From a virus: 38,660 bases of DNA. Each line of letters starts with the position of its first letter. Within the stretch, counting starts at the first letter, position 1. Positions 1 through 7,733 of this stretch are shown here, one piece after another. Under the pieces are notes generated by a model. It ran no database searches, had not been told where the DNA came from, and saw nothing but the letters and a program-made list of their open reading frames with translations. Location of the stretch: the IMG/VR virus record IMGVR_UViG_3300042556_000604, positions 1 through 38,660 of that record, one strand, 5' to 3'. Made by a program: the position numbers and the translations under genes.

Positions 1-212
1 CCAGACGCTCCTTTTGCAAGATAGAATATGCCAGCAAACTCCTGTGCCGTTGGTCCCATTGCAGGCATTGGTATCCAGTAAGTGGGATACATCCACGGAT
101 CGCTTTTTGCGTATTCGCTGTACAGTTTGTTCACGGTCATTATTCCTTGGAGAGGGTGGATCTCCGAGGTTCCCACATAACCGCCATTTGATCTGTTCAT
201 TGAAAACTTCAT
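1..212 (-). CDS. Adhesin-tip-like protein, N-terminal part (runs off left edge)
   Basis: About 70 residues are visible before the window ends. The ATG at 212 overlaps the TGA of the LRR gene at 209-211 (ATGA), the same coupling seen at other stem/tip junctions here. A second in-frame ATG lies at 200, and a third at 140 has the best ribosome site (AAGGA). I prefer the upstream start because residues 5-13 (NRSNGGYVG) reproduce the N-terminal motif of the other tip proteins. The segment YWIPMPAMGP, then FAGIFYLAKGAS, aligns with YWLPLPVPAEG and FVGLVAIFQGAS of the LRR protein at 209-1954 and with [11 protein letters not shown] of the one at 35942-38176. It is therefore probably a third member of that receptor-binding family. 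Whether LRR repeats follow cannot be seen. Confidence 0.7.
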   Translation of the reverse strand, partial: MKFSMNRSNGGYVGTSEIHPLQGIMTVNKLYSEYAKSDPWMYPTYWIPMPAMGPTAQEFAGIFYLAKGAS

Positions 213-1954
213 CCAGTCACCGTCCATCCTTTTGCAGTTGCTATGGAGCGATCACAGGCAGCAGCGCCCCAGTTGTTCGTTATATTTATGGTGCAAGTTC
301 CCTGACTCGTCACCCCTCCAAGACCAGTGAATATTCTGTTCAGTTCTGTTGGAGACAACACGCATCCGCTGCTTGCAGAGCCTGTAAAATTGAGGCTTTT
401 TCTTACATTTTCCATTGTTGCTCTGCGTATGTCAGGACACGCGTTGAATGTGTTAAACAGAGGACCAGTGAATGAAAGAGTGGACCCACTCAAGTTGTTT
501 GGAAACTTGAATCCATCTGGCAGATGGGTGAGTGCTGTGCAATTGTTGAACATGGTATTAAAAGTAGCGGATGTGCTGGAAAAACTGTAGGCAGGCACAC
601 TAATGAGATTAAGGCAACCGTCGTACATGGAAGAAAAGGCTGTTCCAGAAAGAGTTATGCCTCCGGTTGGTGTCCTTACTCGCGGAGCGTATCTGAGGTT
701 GGAGCAACTGGCGAACAGGTTTTGCAGGTTCACCGTGACAGCACAGGTTATGCCTTCCACTTCGGTGAGTGTGAAGCACGAATTGAACAGGTTTGTTCCT
801 ACAGTGCAGTTGGGTGCATTGATGTGACCAACCCTTTCAAGACTGTCACAGTTTTGGAATGTGCTGGAAAGTGTTGTGGCAGCGTTGAATTGCCACGGTG
901 GAAACTCACGAATACACCTCTGCCGCAGAAAGCAAGAGGACCAGTCGGTAATGAGTGCGGTGTTCCACATGGGGAGATTGCTCAATATTCCGCCAGGAGC
1001 CACAGAAGGCATAGGTGTGTCGCCAATTCCCACAGATTCTGTAAATCCCTGTTGCATATTTGTGACTTTGCTTGTCACGATGGGAGGGGCTTTTACTAGT
1101 CCTTTTGCATCACCTGCCCAATACTGAAGAGTAAGGAGCGCAGGGGTCTTCAGCAGAGGGAGCGAGCGGATGTTGATTGCACCACTGATAAAGTGGCGGA
1201 AGTCTGTCTGTCGTTCAGTCCAGTTCGTTCCCGTGATCCGCTCCACACCAGTGCAAGCGTGGAGGAATCCTGGAACATTTCCGAATCCCGTGAGACTGGT
1301 CATGTGCCCGATCATGTTCACTCTTTGCAGGAGGAAATGGCGGGTGCTGTTGTTGCCCGTGAAAGACGATCCGCCTATGATTACGCTTGAGAGGTTTGGT
1401 CCAGACATTGCCACATCAAGCCATTGGGTGGTTGACTTGAAATCTATGGTTGCTACCCCTGCTTGGGAGAAAGCCCTGTTCAGATTCACGGTTGTAAGAG
1501 TCTGTCCAGTCTGTGGATACGCTTGAATCACCACCTGACGGTATCCATCAGGTGTGAGTGTGGAAGCAGGCACATCCACCCAGTTGTATTGCCGCTGTGC
1601 ATCGGTATTGGAGGTGTGTGCGGTGGTGACACCGTTGGGGTTTGCTGGTGTGGTTATTCCCCAATCAACAATGTAGTTTCCCGAACAACGGAAAGACACA
1701 AAGTTGGAGTCAGCGGTGGAACCTGTGTTGCCAGATGCACCTTGAAATATAGCCACAAGCCCCACAAATCTCTGCGTTCCCTCTGCGGGAACAGGAAGCG
1801 GCAGCCAGTAGGAAGGACGATTCCAGTCCTGAACCTCTCGCTCCACCAGATGGCATTTGTTTGGAGTAATAACACCGTATCCGTCCGTGTATCGGAGTGG
1901 ATACCGTGCGCCTCCAACATATCCATTGTTCATTCGGCTGTTTCGTCTTCTCAT
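209..1954 (-). CDS. BspA-type leucine-rich-repeat adhesin (tail fibre tip)
   Basis: A 581-residue protein. The ATG at 1954 overlaps the stop of the stem gene (ATGA); a TTG three codons upstream is possible but less likely. Residues 1-35 carry the NNGYVGG motif followed by GVITPNK. A domain shared with the 35942-38176 protein follows (WNRPSYWLPLP, FQGASGNTGSTADSNFV). The second half has roughly ten degenerate 23-26-residue repeats of the BspA/DUF285 kind, for example FNSCFTLTEVEGI, FASCSNLRYAPRV and MFNNCTALTHLP, with a conserved Cys before the Leu. The C-terminus ([32 protein letters not shown]) is almost the same as in the 744-residue paralogue. BspA repeats mediate surface adhesion in bacteria and protists. 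A receptor-binding tip role is inferred from the repeats and the position after a fibre stem. Confidence 0.8.
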   Translation of the reverse strand: MRRRNSRMNNGYVGGARYPLRYTDGYGVITPNKCHLVEREVQDWNRPSYWLPLPVPAEGTQRFVGLVAIFQGASGNTGSTADSNFVSFRCSGNYIVDWGITTPANPNGVTTAHTSNTDAQRQYNWVDVPASTLTPDGYRQVVIQAYPQTGQTLTTVNLNRAFSQAGVATIDFKSTTQWLDVAMSGPNLSSVIIGGSSFTGNNSTRHFLLQRVNMIGHMTSLTGFGNVPGFLHACTGVERITGTNWTERQTDFRHFISGAINIRSLPLLKTPALLTLQYWAGDAKGLVKAPPIVTSKVTNMQQGFTESVGIGDTPMPSVAPGGILSNLPMWNTALITDWSSCFLRQRCIREFPPWQFNAATTLSSTFQNCDSLERVGHINAPNCTVGTNLFNSCFTLTEVEGITCAVTVNLQNLFASCSNLRYAPRVRTPTGGITLSGTAFSSMYDGCLNLISVPAYSFSSTSATFNTMFNNCTALTHLPDGFKFPNNLSGSTLSFTGPLFNTFNACPDIRRATMENVRKSLNFTGSASSGCVLSPTELNRIFTGLGGVTSQGTCTINITNNWGAAACDRSIATAKGWTVTG

Positions 1955-3894
1955 ATAAACCAATGCCTCGCCACGCTTGTGCCTGTAACCGCACCAGTCA
2001 ATCCATTAAAACTTGTCACTCCATCTCCTCCTCCACCTCCTCCCGATGCTGCAATGGTGATGCCGCCAGCAACAGAAGAAGTAATAGTCACATTGGAACC
2101 TGCATTAAGAGTGATTCCACCAGAAATACCATTGAGAACTGTCACTACCCCGTTGGTGAGTGCCACCGTTCCAGTTTGGTTGGGAAAGATAATTGTTTTG
2201 TTGCTCGTTGCGGTATTTGGTGCGGATAGCGTAGTGGTGAATGCGTTGTTTGCATTTCCAAAAATTATGTCTGATGGCTCTGTTATCTCTGAGTCGGATC
2301 GTGTTCCTAGATACAGATTTCCACCAGATATTTGAACCTGACCGGTTCCACTATCCGAGTTTTGTATCACTACTTTAGGAACAGTTCCACCAACTCCAAT
2401 TCCGACTTGCTGTGGTTCAAAGATTAATTGACCGTATGGGTTGAACCACAGGGTTCTTGCAGTGGTTGATGTTCCAGAAAGAACCGTGAGTGTGGCACCA
2501 GGACTGACAATGGTGCTGACAGCCAAAGATGAATTGAAAGTGGCACCGCTGCCCACATAGAGGAATCCTGCATTGGTTATTCCTGCACTTGAGGAGTTTA
2601 CGGTAAGAGTCTGTGAAGATTGCAATCCAGCAACACTCATGCAGATTCCACCAGCAAAAGATTGGGTGGCAGTGAATGTATTTGTTACCGCAGCACACAC
2701 GCCACCAACAGCACCAGTCAATCCATTGAAAGACTGAACGCCGATGTTGGTGATTGTGACCGTACCAGTGTTTGCGTTTACGCTGATACCTGTGCCAGCA
2801 ACGGCTCGGGTGACACCAGCATTGGTGATTGTGACTGAACCGGTGGCACCCGACACGGAAATTCCGTCACCTGCCACCGCAGCGGAGACACCTTGCACCG
2901 AACCAGTCCTACCATTGAACGAGGTGACCGTATCTGCAACAATTTCGTTTTGGACAAATGCGGTAGTGGCAATCTGTGTGGTATTGGTACCAACGGCAGC
3001 AGTTGTTGATGCGGGAGTTCCTGTGAAGGTCGGAGATGCCAACAATGCATAACTTGCTGCTGCTACTCCCCCAAGTTGGGTAGAGTTGGTTGCGGTTGTG
3101 GCGGTGGTTGCGTTTCCGCTCAGAGGACCGCTGAAACCTGTTGCAGATGACTGTAGACCTGTGAATGTGTTGGCACCAAGTGATGCACCCGTCACCGCAC
3201 CTGTTGCGCCGTTGAATGAATGAACTCCGGTGTTCTGCACAACAACTGCGCCAGTGGTGGGAGAAACAGATATCCCATTTCCTGAACCAGACACAGAAGA
3301 AACTGCTCCGCCTCCGCCACCACCAACAAGATTCGTGCCTACACTTGCACTGACACCAGACAGATCAATGTAAACACCGCGATTGGTTCCACCACTTTCA
3401 AAGATACGCAATCTGTTTTGGTAAACATCAATTGCTACACCACCAGTCAAACTGGTGTTTGTGGCAGGCAAACCAAAATCTATTTGACCACCCTCGTCAC
3501 CACCAACCGTCAGCATTCGGAGGTTTTGGGCATTCAATTGAACAGAGAAAGTTCCGCCGTTTGCGCTTACGCCAGAATTGAATGATTGTAGTGCGGTGAA
3601 TGTGTTGGCTTGAGCGGCACAAACACCACCAACGGCACCGGTCAAACCATTGAAAGATGCCACAAAGTTTCGCCGTGCATATTCGTATACCGCGTTCTGT
3701 GTGGGAACTCGGTTTTGTGAAGCAGCAGAACCTGCACCCATGTCCACGCCACCGGTTATTTCTCCGCCCATCCATCGCACCGCTGCGGTGTTTCCAATAA
3801 AGAGTCTGCTGGTAGCGGTATCAAAAGCAGGCTCACCAACGGTCAGACCGGTGGGAGTTGTGGTTCCTCTTTTGAATTGTATCTGTGTTGGCAA
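1951..3894 (-). CDS. Repeat-rich tail fibre stem (cassette B)
   Basis: A 647-residue protein with a TTG start at 3894. The start is supported by AGGAG upstream and by alignment of its N-terminus (MPTQIQFKRGTTTPTGLT) with the ATG-started paralogue at 6967. Residues 1-60 form the GLT-GE-A domain (GLTVGEPAFD, RLFIGN) common in marine phage fibres. The body consists of SFNGLTGAVGG-type repeats and one copy of the phage tail fibre repeat LASPTFTGTPASTTAAVGTN, nearly identical in protein sequence to copies in the 1757-residue fibre. Gly-Gly-rich linkers occur near residues 190 and 620. The protein ends in a Trp-Phe tail (ARHWFI) that overlaps the start of the LRR tip gene. Probably a trimeric fibre shaft in the virion. 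Confidence 0.8.
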   Translation of the reverse strand: MPTQIQFKRGTTTPTGLTVGEPAFDTATSRLFIGNTAAVRWMGGEITGGVDMGAGSAASQNRVPTQNAVYEYARRNFVASFNGLTGAVGGVCAAQANTFTALQSFNSGVSANGGTFSVQLNAQNLRMLTVGGDEGGQIDFGLPATNTSLTGGVAIDVYQNRLRIFESGGTNRGVYIDLSGVSASVGTNLVGGGGGGAVSSVSGSGNGISVSPTTGAVVVQNTGVHSFNGATGAVTGASLGANTFTGLQSSATGFSGPLSGNATTATTATNSTQLGGVAAASYALLASPTFTGTPASTTAAVGTNTTQIATTAFVQNEIVADTVTSFNGRTGSVQGVSAAVAGDGISVSGATGSVTITNAGVTRAVAGTGISVNANTGTVTITNIGVQSFNGLTGAVGGVCAAVTNTFTATQSFAGGICMSVAGLQSSQTLTVNSSSAGITNAGFLYVGSGATFNSSLAVSTIVSPGATLTVLSGTSTTARTLWFNPYGQLIFEPQQVGIGVGGTVPKVVIQNSDSGTGQVQISGGNLYLGTRSDSEITEPSDIIFGNANNAFTTTLSAPNTATSNKTIIFPNQTGTVALTNGVVTVLNGISGGITLNAGSNVTITSSVAGGITIAASGGGGGGDGVTSFNGLTGAVTGTSVARHWFI

Positions 3895-3911
3895 CGGCGG
3901 CTCTCCTGACT

Positions 3912-3920
3912 AGTATTTAG
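3912..3920 (-). promoter_or_regulatory. Late-promoter-like motif CTAAATACT
   Basis: CTAAATACT on the minus strand overlaps the stop codon of the 75-residue gene and lies 17 nt upstream of the TTG start of the stem fibre. It resembles the T4 late -10 element TATAAATA. A start of transcription about 6 nt downstream would give a short leader that still contains AGGAG. Identical 9-mers occur at 14533-14541 and 21993-22001, each just before a fibre gene. Confidence 0.5.
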
Positions 3921-4144
3921 TAGGTGGAGCCATCAAGTACGGGTGCGTCTTTTTTCCGCTTCTTGCCCTCGGCGGCTTCCAATTTTGCAATTCGTGCGGC
4001 TAGTTCGTTTGCTTGCTTCAGGAGGGCTTCCTTTTCCTGTTCAAGCAGGATGGTCTTTGCTTCAAGCATGATGTTCTGCGACAGCAGTTCGGCAACGCGC
4101 TTATTCAGCAGGGGGATAAGAATGGTTTCATTTGGATTACTCAT
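3917..4144 (-). CDS. Small coiled-coil protein with basic LDG-Y tail (cassette B)
   Basis: A 75-residue protein; ATG at 4144 with AAGGAC upstream. The N-terminus (ETILIPLLNKRVAELLSQN) leads into a heptad-like helix (about residues 20-58), a Lys/Arg cluster (KKRKKDAP) and the tail VLDGSTY. It is paralogous to the 73-residue protein at 14549-14770, with the same layout and the same place directly before a stem fibre. No known function. Its position and size suggest a fibre-associated factor such as a chaperone, trimerisation helper or connector; this is inference only. Confidence 0.75.
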   Translation of the reverse strand: MSNPNETILIPLLNKRVAELLSQNIMLEAKTILLEQEKEALLKQANELAARIAKLEAAEGKKRKKDAPVLDGSTY

Positions 4145-4174
4145 GGATATAGTCCTTTCACTATTGGATCAAAA

Positions 4175-5599
4175 TCAAGTATACGAACCACCGTCTATGG
4201 CAGTAATGGTGACTGCTCCGCTAGTCACGGTGAAGTTAAACGAATCAAAACTGGCTAGACCCTTCACGGATGATGTGGCATTCTGTATTCTGTATTTACC
4301 GCTTGAGATTGTTGATACGCCGTTACCGCTAGCATCGGCAATCAGGAGTTCTCCCCATGCAAAAAGTCCTGCGCCATCTGCTTGAATCAAGTGTCCTTGT
4401 GTATTGCTTACTGCAAGTTTGGATAGAGCCGATCCTGCGGCAGCAGCATACAGTATGTCGCCCTTTGCATACGAACTGAATCCCGTGCCTCCATATGTTG
4501 CGCCAACCACGGTTCCTTGCCACACACCTGTAGAAATGGTTCCAACCTTTGTGAGGTTGGAGTTTACAATATTTGTCCCAAGGCTTGCACCATCAATGAC
4601 TACCGTTCCATTGATGTAGTAGGCAGGATTTACGGACTTGGTAAGGTTTATGTCTTGGTTGAAGTTCCATGCAGCAGCAAGAGTGGTGCCTGATGTGGTG
4701 TTTGACCAAACAATGGTCTTGTCTGTTGCGCCCTTCAGGGAGATTCCACCGCCATCAGCCGTGGTGTCTGTGGGAGAGGTGACGCTTCCCAACTCAATGT
4801 TCTTGTCATCAACCGAGATGGTTGTGGAGTTTATGGTGGTTGTGGTGCCGTTGACCACAAAGTTTCCTGCCACCGTGAGGGTGGCACCCACATACAGATT
4901 GGAGTCAAATGTAGAACCGCCGTATGCCTGAATGCTGGTAGTGTTCAGGCTGCTGCTTGTGATTCCCTGTGTGGCTGTGAGTAGACGGGAGAACGATGCG
5001 GTGGCTCCGTTGAGGGTGCCGGATACAGTGACTCCTGCGGCAAATCGTGCAACTCCACCAACATCAAGCGTTGACTCTAGAGTGGTTCCACCAACGACAT
5101 CAAGAATTCCACCAATATCAACTCTTCCTCCAAGCGTTGCTCCACCGTTTACCTGTAGTGTTCCACCGAAGGTAGAGCCGATGGACGAATACAGATAAGA
5201 TGTGGTGATTCCTTGGCTTGCAGTCAACAGTCTGCTAAATGTGGCAGTCGCTCCGTCTACGGTGCCAGAGAATGTTACTCCGCCGCTGAATGTGTTTGTG
5301 CCTGTGAATGTGTTGTTGAGCGGCAGGATGTTTGTTCCTGTGCCCATCTGAAATTCTGTTGTCCATCCGCTGTTCGCTGTGGTGCCAATCAAGGCATAGT
5401 ATGCAGACACTCCGCTCACATACACCATCATGCCGCGAGTACGGCGACGGTCAAAGATGTTGTTCAGATCAGCAGTGGTTCCAACGGTTCGCAGACCACC
5501 AAGCCCGTGGGCGGTGTCAAACAGGGGAAAAGTCTGTGTGTCCGTGAAAGGACTTATCTGACTGTTGATTCTTACATTTGTGCTTGGAAAGTCTGCCAT
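4175..5599 (-). CDS. Tail fibre protein with hinge-type domain (cassette B)
   Basis: A 474-residue protein; ATG at 5599, 15 nt after the previous stop. Residues 1-80 include FDRRRTRGMMVYVSGVSAYY, a short N-terminal domain also recognisable in the 675-residue paralogue at 14788-16815. The middle has beta-rich repeats (ATFSRLLTASQGITTS twice). These are followed by a block widespread in marine T4-like fibres (VNGTTTTINSTTISVDDKNI) and a segment with GATYGGTGFSSY near residue 370. The C-terminus reads ITAIDGGSYT. The paralogue matches in order across the whole length. Probably a homotrimeric fibre or baseplate-proximal fibre segment; exact place in the virion unknown. Confidence 0.75.
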   Translation of the reverse strand: MADFPSTNVRINSQISPFTDTQTFPLFDTAHGLGGLRTVGTTADLNNIFDRRRTRGMMVYVSGVSAYYALIGTTANSGWTTEFQMGTGTNILPLNNTFTGTNTFSGGVTFSGTVDGATATFSRLLTASQGITTSYLYSSIGSTFGGTLQVNGGATLGGRVDIGGILDVVGGTTLESTLDVGGVARFAAGVTVSGTLNGATASFSRLLTATQGITSSSLNTTSIQAYGGSTFDSNLYVGATLTVAGNFVVNGTTTTINSTTISVDDKNIELGSVTSPTDTTADGGGISLKGATDKTIVWSNTTSGTTLAAAWNFNQDINLTKSVNPAYYINGTVVIDGASLGTNIVNSNLTKVGTISTGVWQGTVVGATYGGTGFSSYAKGDILYAAAAGSALSKLAVSNTQGHLIQADGAGLFAWGELLIADASGNGVSTISSGKYRIQNATSSVKGLASFDSFNFTVTSGAVTITAIDGGSYT

Positions 5600-5614
5600 G
5601 TTAGTTTTTCCCTA

Positions 5615-6967
5615 TCATTCAGAATAGATGGAAATTGATGTAATGTCTGTTGGTTCTGCTGAACGATACACTTTGTAATTTGCGGCAAATCCTGAAGCAT
5701 TTGTTACTGAAAGGGTTGCTCCCAGAGGAGCGCCACCGTTTCCTGTCATTCCAAAACCAAATCCATCCTTTGATTCTTTCCAAGACGATATTGTGTTGTA
5801 GTAATCATGCACAAGAATGTACAAATACTGAAGTCCTCCTCCGCTTGCTTGGCTCGGAGTAAATGTCAGAGTTGTTCCGCTTGTGTTTGCAAACGAAAGA
5901 GCAGCATTGGTGCTTGTAATCATTCTGGCACTTTGACCCATTCCAGTGCTCACCAACTGTGATCTGTTTGTGATTGATGTTCCACTGGTGTATCCGAAAT
6001 ATATGTTTGAATACCAGTTTGTTGTTCCAAAACTGTAGGTTGCAGTTGCACCAGTGCTAATATTTGATGGAATTGAAGAACCACCCGCTGCCTGATACGC
6101 AGTCCACTGGCTAGCCCTGGCGGTTACAGAGAAAGAACTGCCGATTGTGTAGCCGCGAATTTCTGGCAAAGATCCCACTCTGTTGCTTGTTGGACCGAAT
6201 GAAGTGGCTCCCATCACGGTGCCAGACGCTATTCCGCCTCCACCCGTGTAGACCACAGACATTCCGAGCGAGTCAATATTGCTAGAATTTGACACATTCC
6301 AAGAGAAAGTATACAGTCCCAAATCAGCAGCAGTCTCTCCTAGTTCTAGGTTTCTTGTGTCGTATTGGGGAGCAATGGTCGCTGATATAAAAGACACATT
6401 CTGATAGGAAAACAAGAGGCTTTCAAGAATATCAAACACGGTTTTGCCTGCCAGATTTGTTCCGTTTGCGATTCCGCCAACCGATCCTGCGTTTGTTGGG
6501 GTTGCCGATCCCCATGTGGCACCCGAAACCAAAAGAGCGCCGGTAGAACCACCGAAAATGGCAACCACAGATTTCTTCCAGTCTCCACTCAACCCGAGAG
6601 TGCGAACACCGTTGTTTGTGACAGTGATGCTGCCTGACGCAGACGAAACCCCAATATTTGAACCACCTAGAAGATTCAGTGTTCCTGTCAGGGAGTTCAG
6701 GCTAGCCACACCAGAGGTGTTTGTAGCCACATAATCCGTAACATAGTTCTTTACCGCTGCAAGACTGGGAATCTGTAGTGTAAGCCCTGCCGCAATGTCT
6801 GAAGACAGACCGCTGATACGGGCACCAATCCACGCTGCCGTTACTCCTGCGCCCCGACCGATGTGAAGCGTCTGATCGGTAGTGTTGAACGCTGGCTCGC
6901 CAAGCGTGAGTCCCGAAGCCGCTGTTGGAGCCGCCGTTCCACGGCGTATAATGATTGTTGTTGGCAT
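5615..6967 (-). CDS. Tail fibre protein with N-terminal GLT-GE-A domain (cassette B)
   Basis: A 450-residue protein; ATG at 6967 preceded by AGGAAG. The N-terminus (MPTTIIIRRGTAAPT, SGLTLGEPAFN, LHIGRGAG) is the domain shared with three other fibres here. Residues 95-120 carry an SLNSLTGTLNL repeat. About residue 180, a helix-like segment (GKTVFDILESLLFSYQ) opens a beta-sandwich region (LYTFSWNVSNSSNIDSLGM). The 562-residue protein at 16835-18523 has the same helix plus beta layout (GKSPIEVILDALVEY), so the two are paralogues in duplicated cassettes. Structural role inferred. Confidence 0.75.
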   Translation of the reverse strand: MPTTIIIRRGTAAPTAASGLTLGEPAFNTTDQTLHIGRGAGVTAAWIGARISGLSSDIAAGLTLQIPSLAAVKNYVTDYVATNTSGVASLNSLTGTLNLLGGSNIGVSSASGSITVTNNGVRTLGLSGDWKKSVVAIFGGSTGALLVSGATWGSATPTNAGSVGGIANGTNLAGKTVFDILESLLFSYQNVSFISATIAPQYDTRNLELGETAADLGLYTFSWNVSNSSNIDSLGMSVVYTGGGGIASGTVMGATSFGPTSNRVGSLPEIRGYTIGSSFSVTARASQWTAYQAAGGSSIPSNISTGATATYSFGTTNWYSNIYFGYTSGTSITNRSQLVSTGMGQSARMITSTNAALSFANTSGTTLTFTPSQASGGGLQYLYILVHDYYNTISSWKESKDGFGFGMTGNGGAPLGATLSVTNASGFAANYKVYRSAEPTDITSISIYSE

Positions 6968-7005
6968 GAGTGCTTCCTGTATTCAAATATTAGCAGTCTA
7001 TTCCC

Positions 7006-7019
7006 TTTATTATTTATGC
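7006..7019 (-). promoter_or_regulatory. Possible T4-late-like promoter CATAAATAATAAAG
   Basis: In the 75-bp gap 6968-7042, the longest in the window, the minus strand reads CATAAATA, one base from the T4 late consensus TATAAATA. It lies about 45 nt upstream of the fibre ATG at 6967 and leaves room for a leader with AGGAAG. No clear hairpin terminator is seen in the gap. Single example of this form, so only moderate support. Confidence 0.4.
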
Positions 7020-7042
7020 GCCGCGCAACAGTCCGTCTATGG

Positions 7043-7366
7043 TCAGGTAATTTCTAAAACAGAAACAAAGGCATGGATGTATCCTGTTGCTCCGGCGGTG
7101 CAGCGCAGAGTGTTGCCTGTTTCCAACACAATAGGCGCGTCAAGTGCTTGCAGGGTGGACGAAAACGGCACTGCTGCTCCAGTGATGAGTGAGTATCCTG
7201 TAGAGCCTTTCACGGCTTCCAGTGTGGCAGTGGTGTTGTTGACACCGTTCACATTGCTCAACATGACACCGTTCACGATGGTGGTGGTTGAGGCTGGCGT
7301 GGTGTAGATGGTGGTTGCAGCAGTGGTGCCGAGAATGGTTCCGAAACTCTTGTAGGTGTCTGGCAT
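7043..7366 (-). CDS. Small beta-rich virion-type protein (107 residues), paralogue of 35406-35726
   Basis: ATG at 7366 with a strong AAGGAGA site. It is rich in Thr, Ala and Val and starts MPDTYKSFGTILGTTAATTI. The paralogue at 35406-35726 starts MPNTYRSYPVVMGTTAATAL; both share LQALD, then a segment ending SVLEIT. No signal peptide or catalytic motif is visible. The size and hydrophobic strand pattern would fit a small decoration or fibre-associated protein, but I know no assigned function. Both copies lie downstream of a tip protein gene, which suggests a link to the adhesin cassettes. Confidence 0.65.
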   Translation of the reverse strand: MPDTYKSFGTILGTTAATTIYTTPASTTTIVNGVMLSNVNGVNNTTATLEAVKGSTGYSLITGAAVPFSSTLQALDAPIVLETGNTLRCTAGATGYIHAFVSVLEIT

Positions 7367-7379
7367 GATGTCTCCTTAG

Positions 7380-7733
7380 TTAAGCAAATCTTCTCACTGG
7401 ATGCGATGGCGGTGGTATAAGAGGGAGGTACTGTTTTTGTGCTTCGTACAATTCAGTGGTGGTTCGTAAATTGGTGTGCCATCGAGAATCCTTCACTCCA
7501 CCACTTGCATCGAAAATGTTCCCACTATTTTTAAGTATTTCTGGTTCTGGCGGCGGCTCTATACTTATATGCGGACCCATGTGGTCTACAGCCACCCCCG
7601 TGTTTTCCACAAAACAGGTTACGCCTTGAACTTGAACATAATGCCCAAGTCCTGCACCCACAAGACGAGACTCCATCTCTTCTTTGGTATCAGTTCTCAA
7701 ATAATAATCGTAGTAATTATACAAGTTATACAC
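7380..7733 (-). CDS. Unknown phage protein (117 residues)
   Basis: GTG start at 7733 overlapping the end of the lectin-like gene by 8 nt (GTGTATAA). It begins MYNLYNYYDYYLRTDTKEEM and ends with a proline-rich stretch. Short proteins with a YYLRT-type start and a late H-x-N-x-R motif (here HTNLRTT, near residue 87) recur beside fibre genes in marine phages, from memory of such genomes. No function is known to me. A small accessory structural protein is a guess from context. Confidence 0.55.
   Translation of the reverse strand: MYNLYNYYDYYLRTDTKEEMESRLVGAGLGHYVQVQGVTCFVENTGVAVDHMGPHISIEPPPEPEILKNSGNIFDASGGVKDSRWHTNLRTTTELYEAQKQYLPLIPPPSHPVRRFA

Noticed and set aside
209-1954. Diversity-generating retroelement acting on a tip protein
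   Set aside because: No reverse transcriptase, template repeat or adenine-biased variable repeat is visible in the window.
1463-2335. Plus-strand open frame of 290 codons at the LRR/stem junction
   Set aside because: Antisense to two well-supported fibre genes; its Pro/Val-rich sequence mirrors the Gly/Thr repeats of the real frame.
6968-7042. Rho-independent terminator in the longest gap
   Set aside because: No stable GC-rich hairpin followed by a T run on the coding strand could be found.
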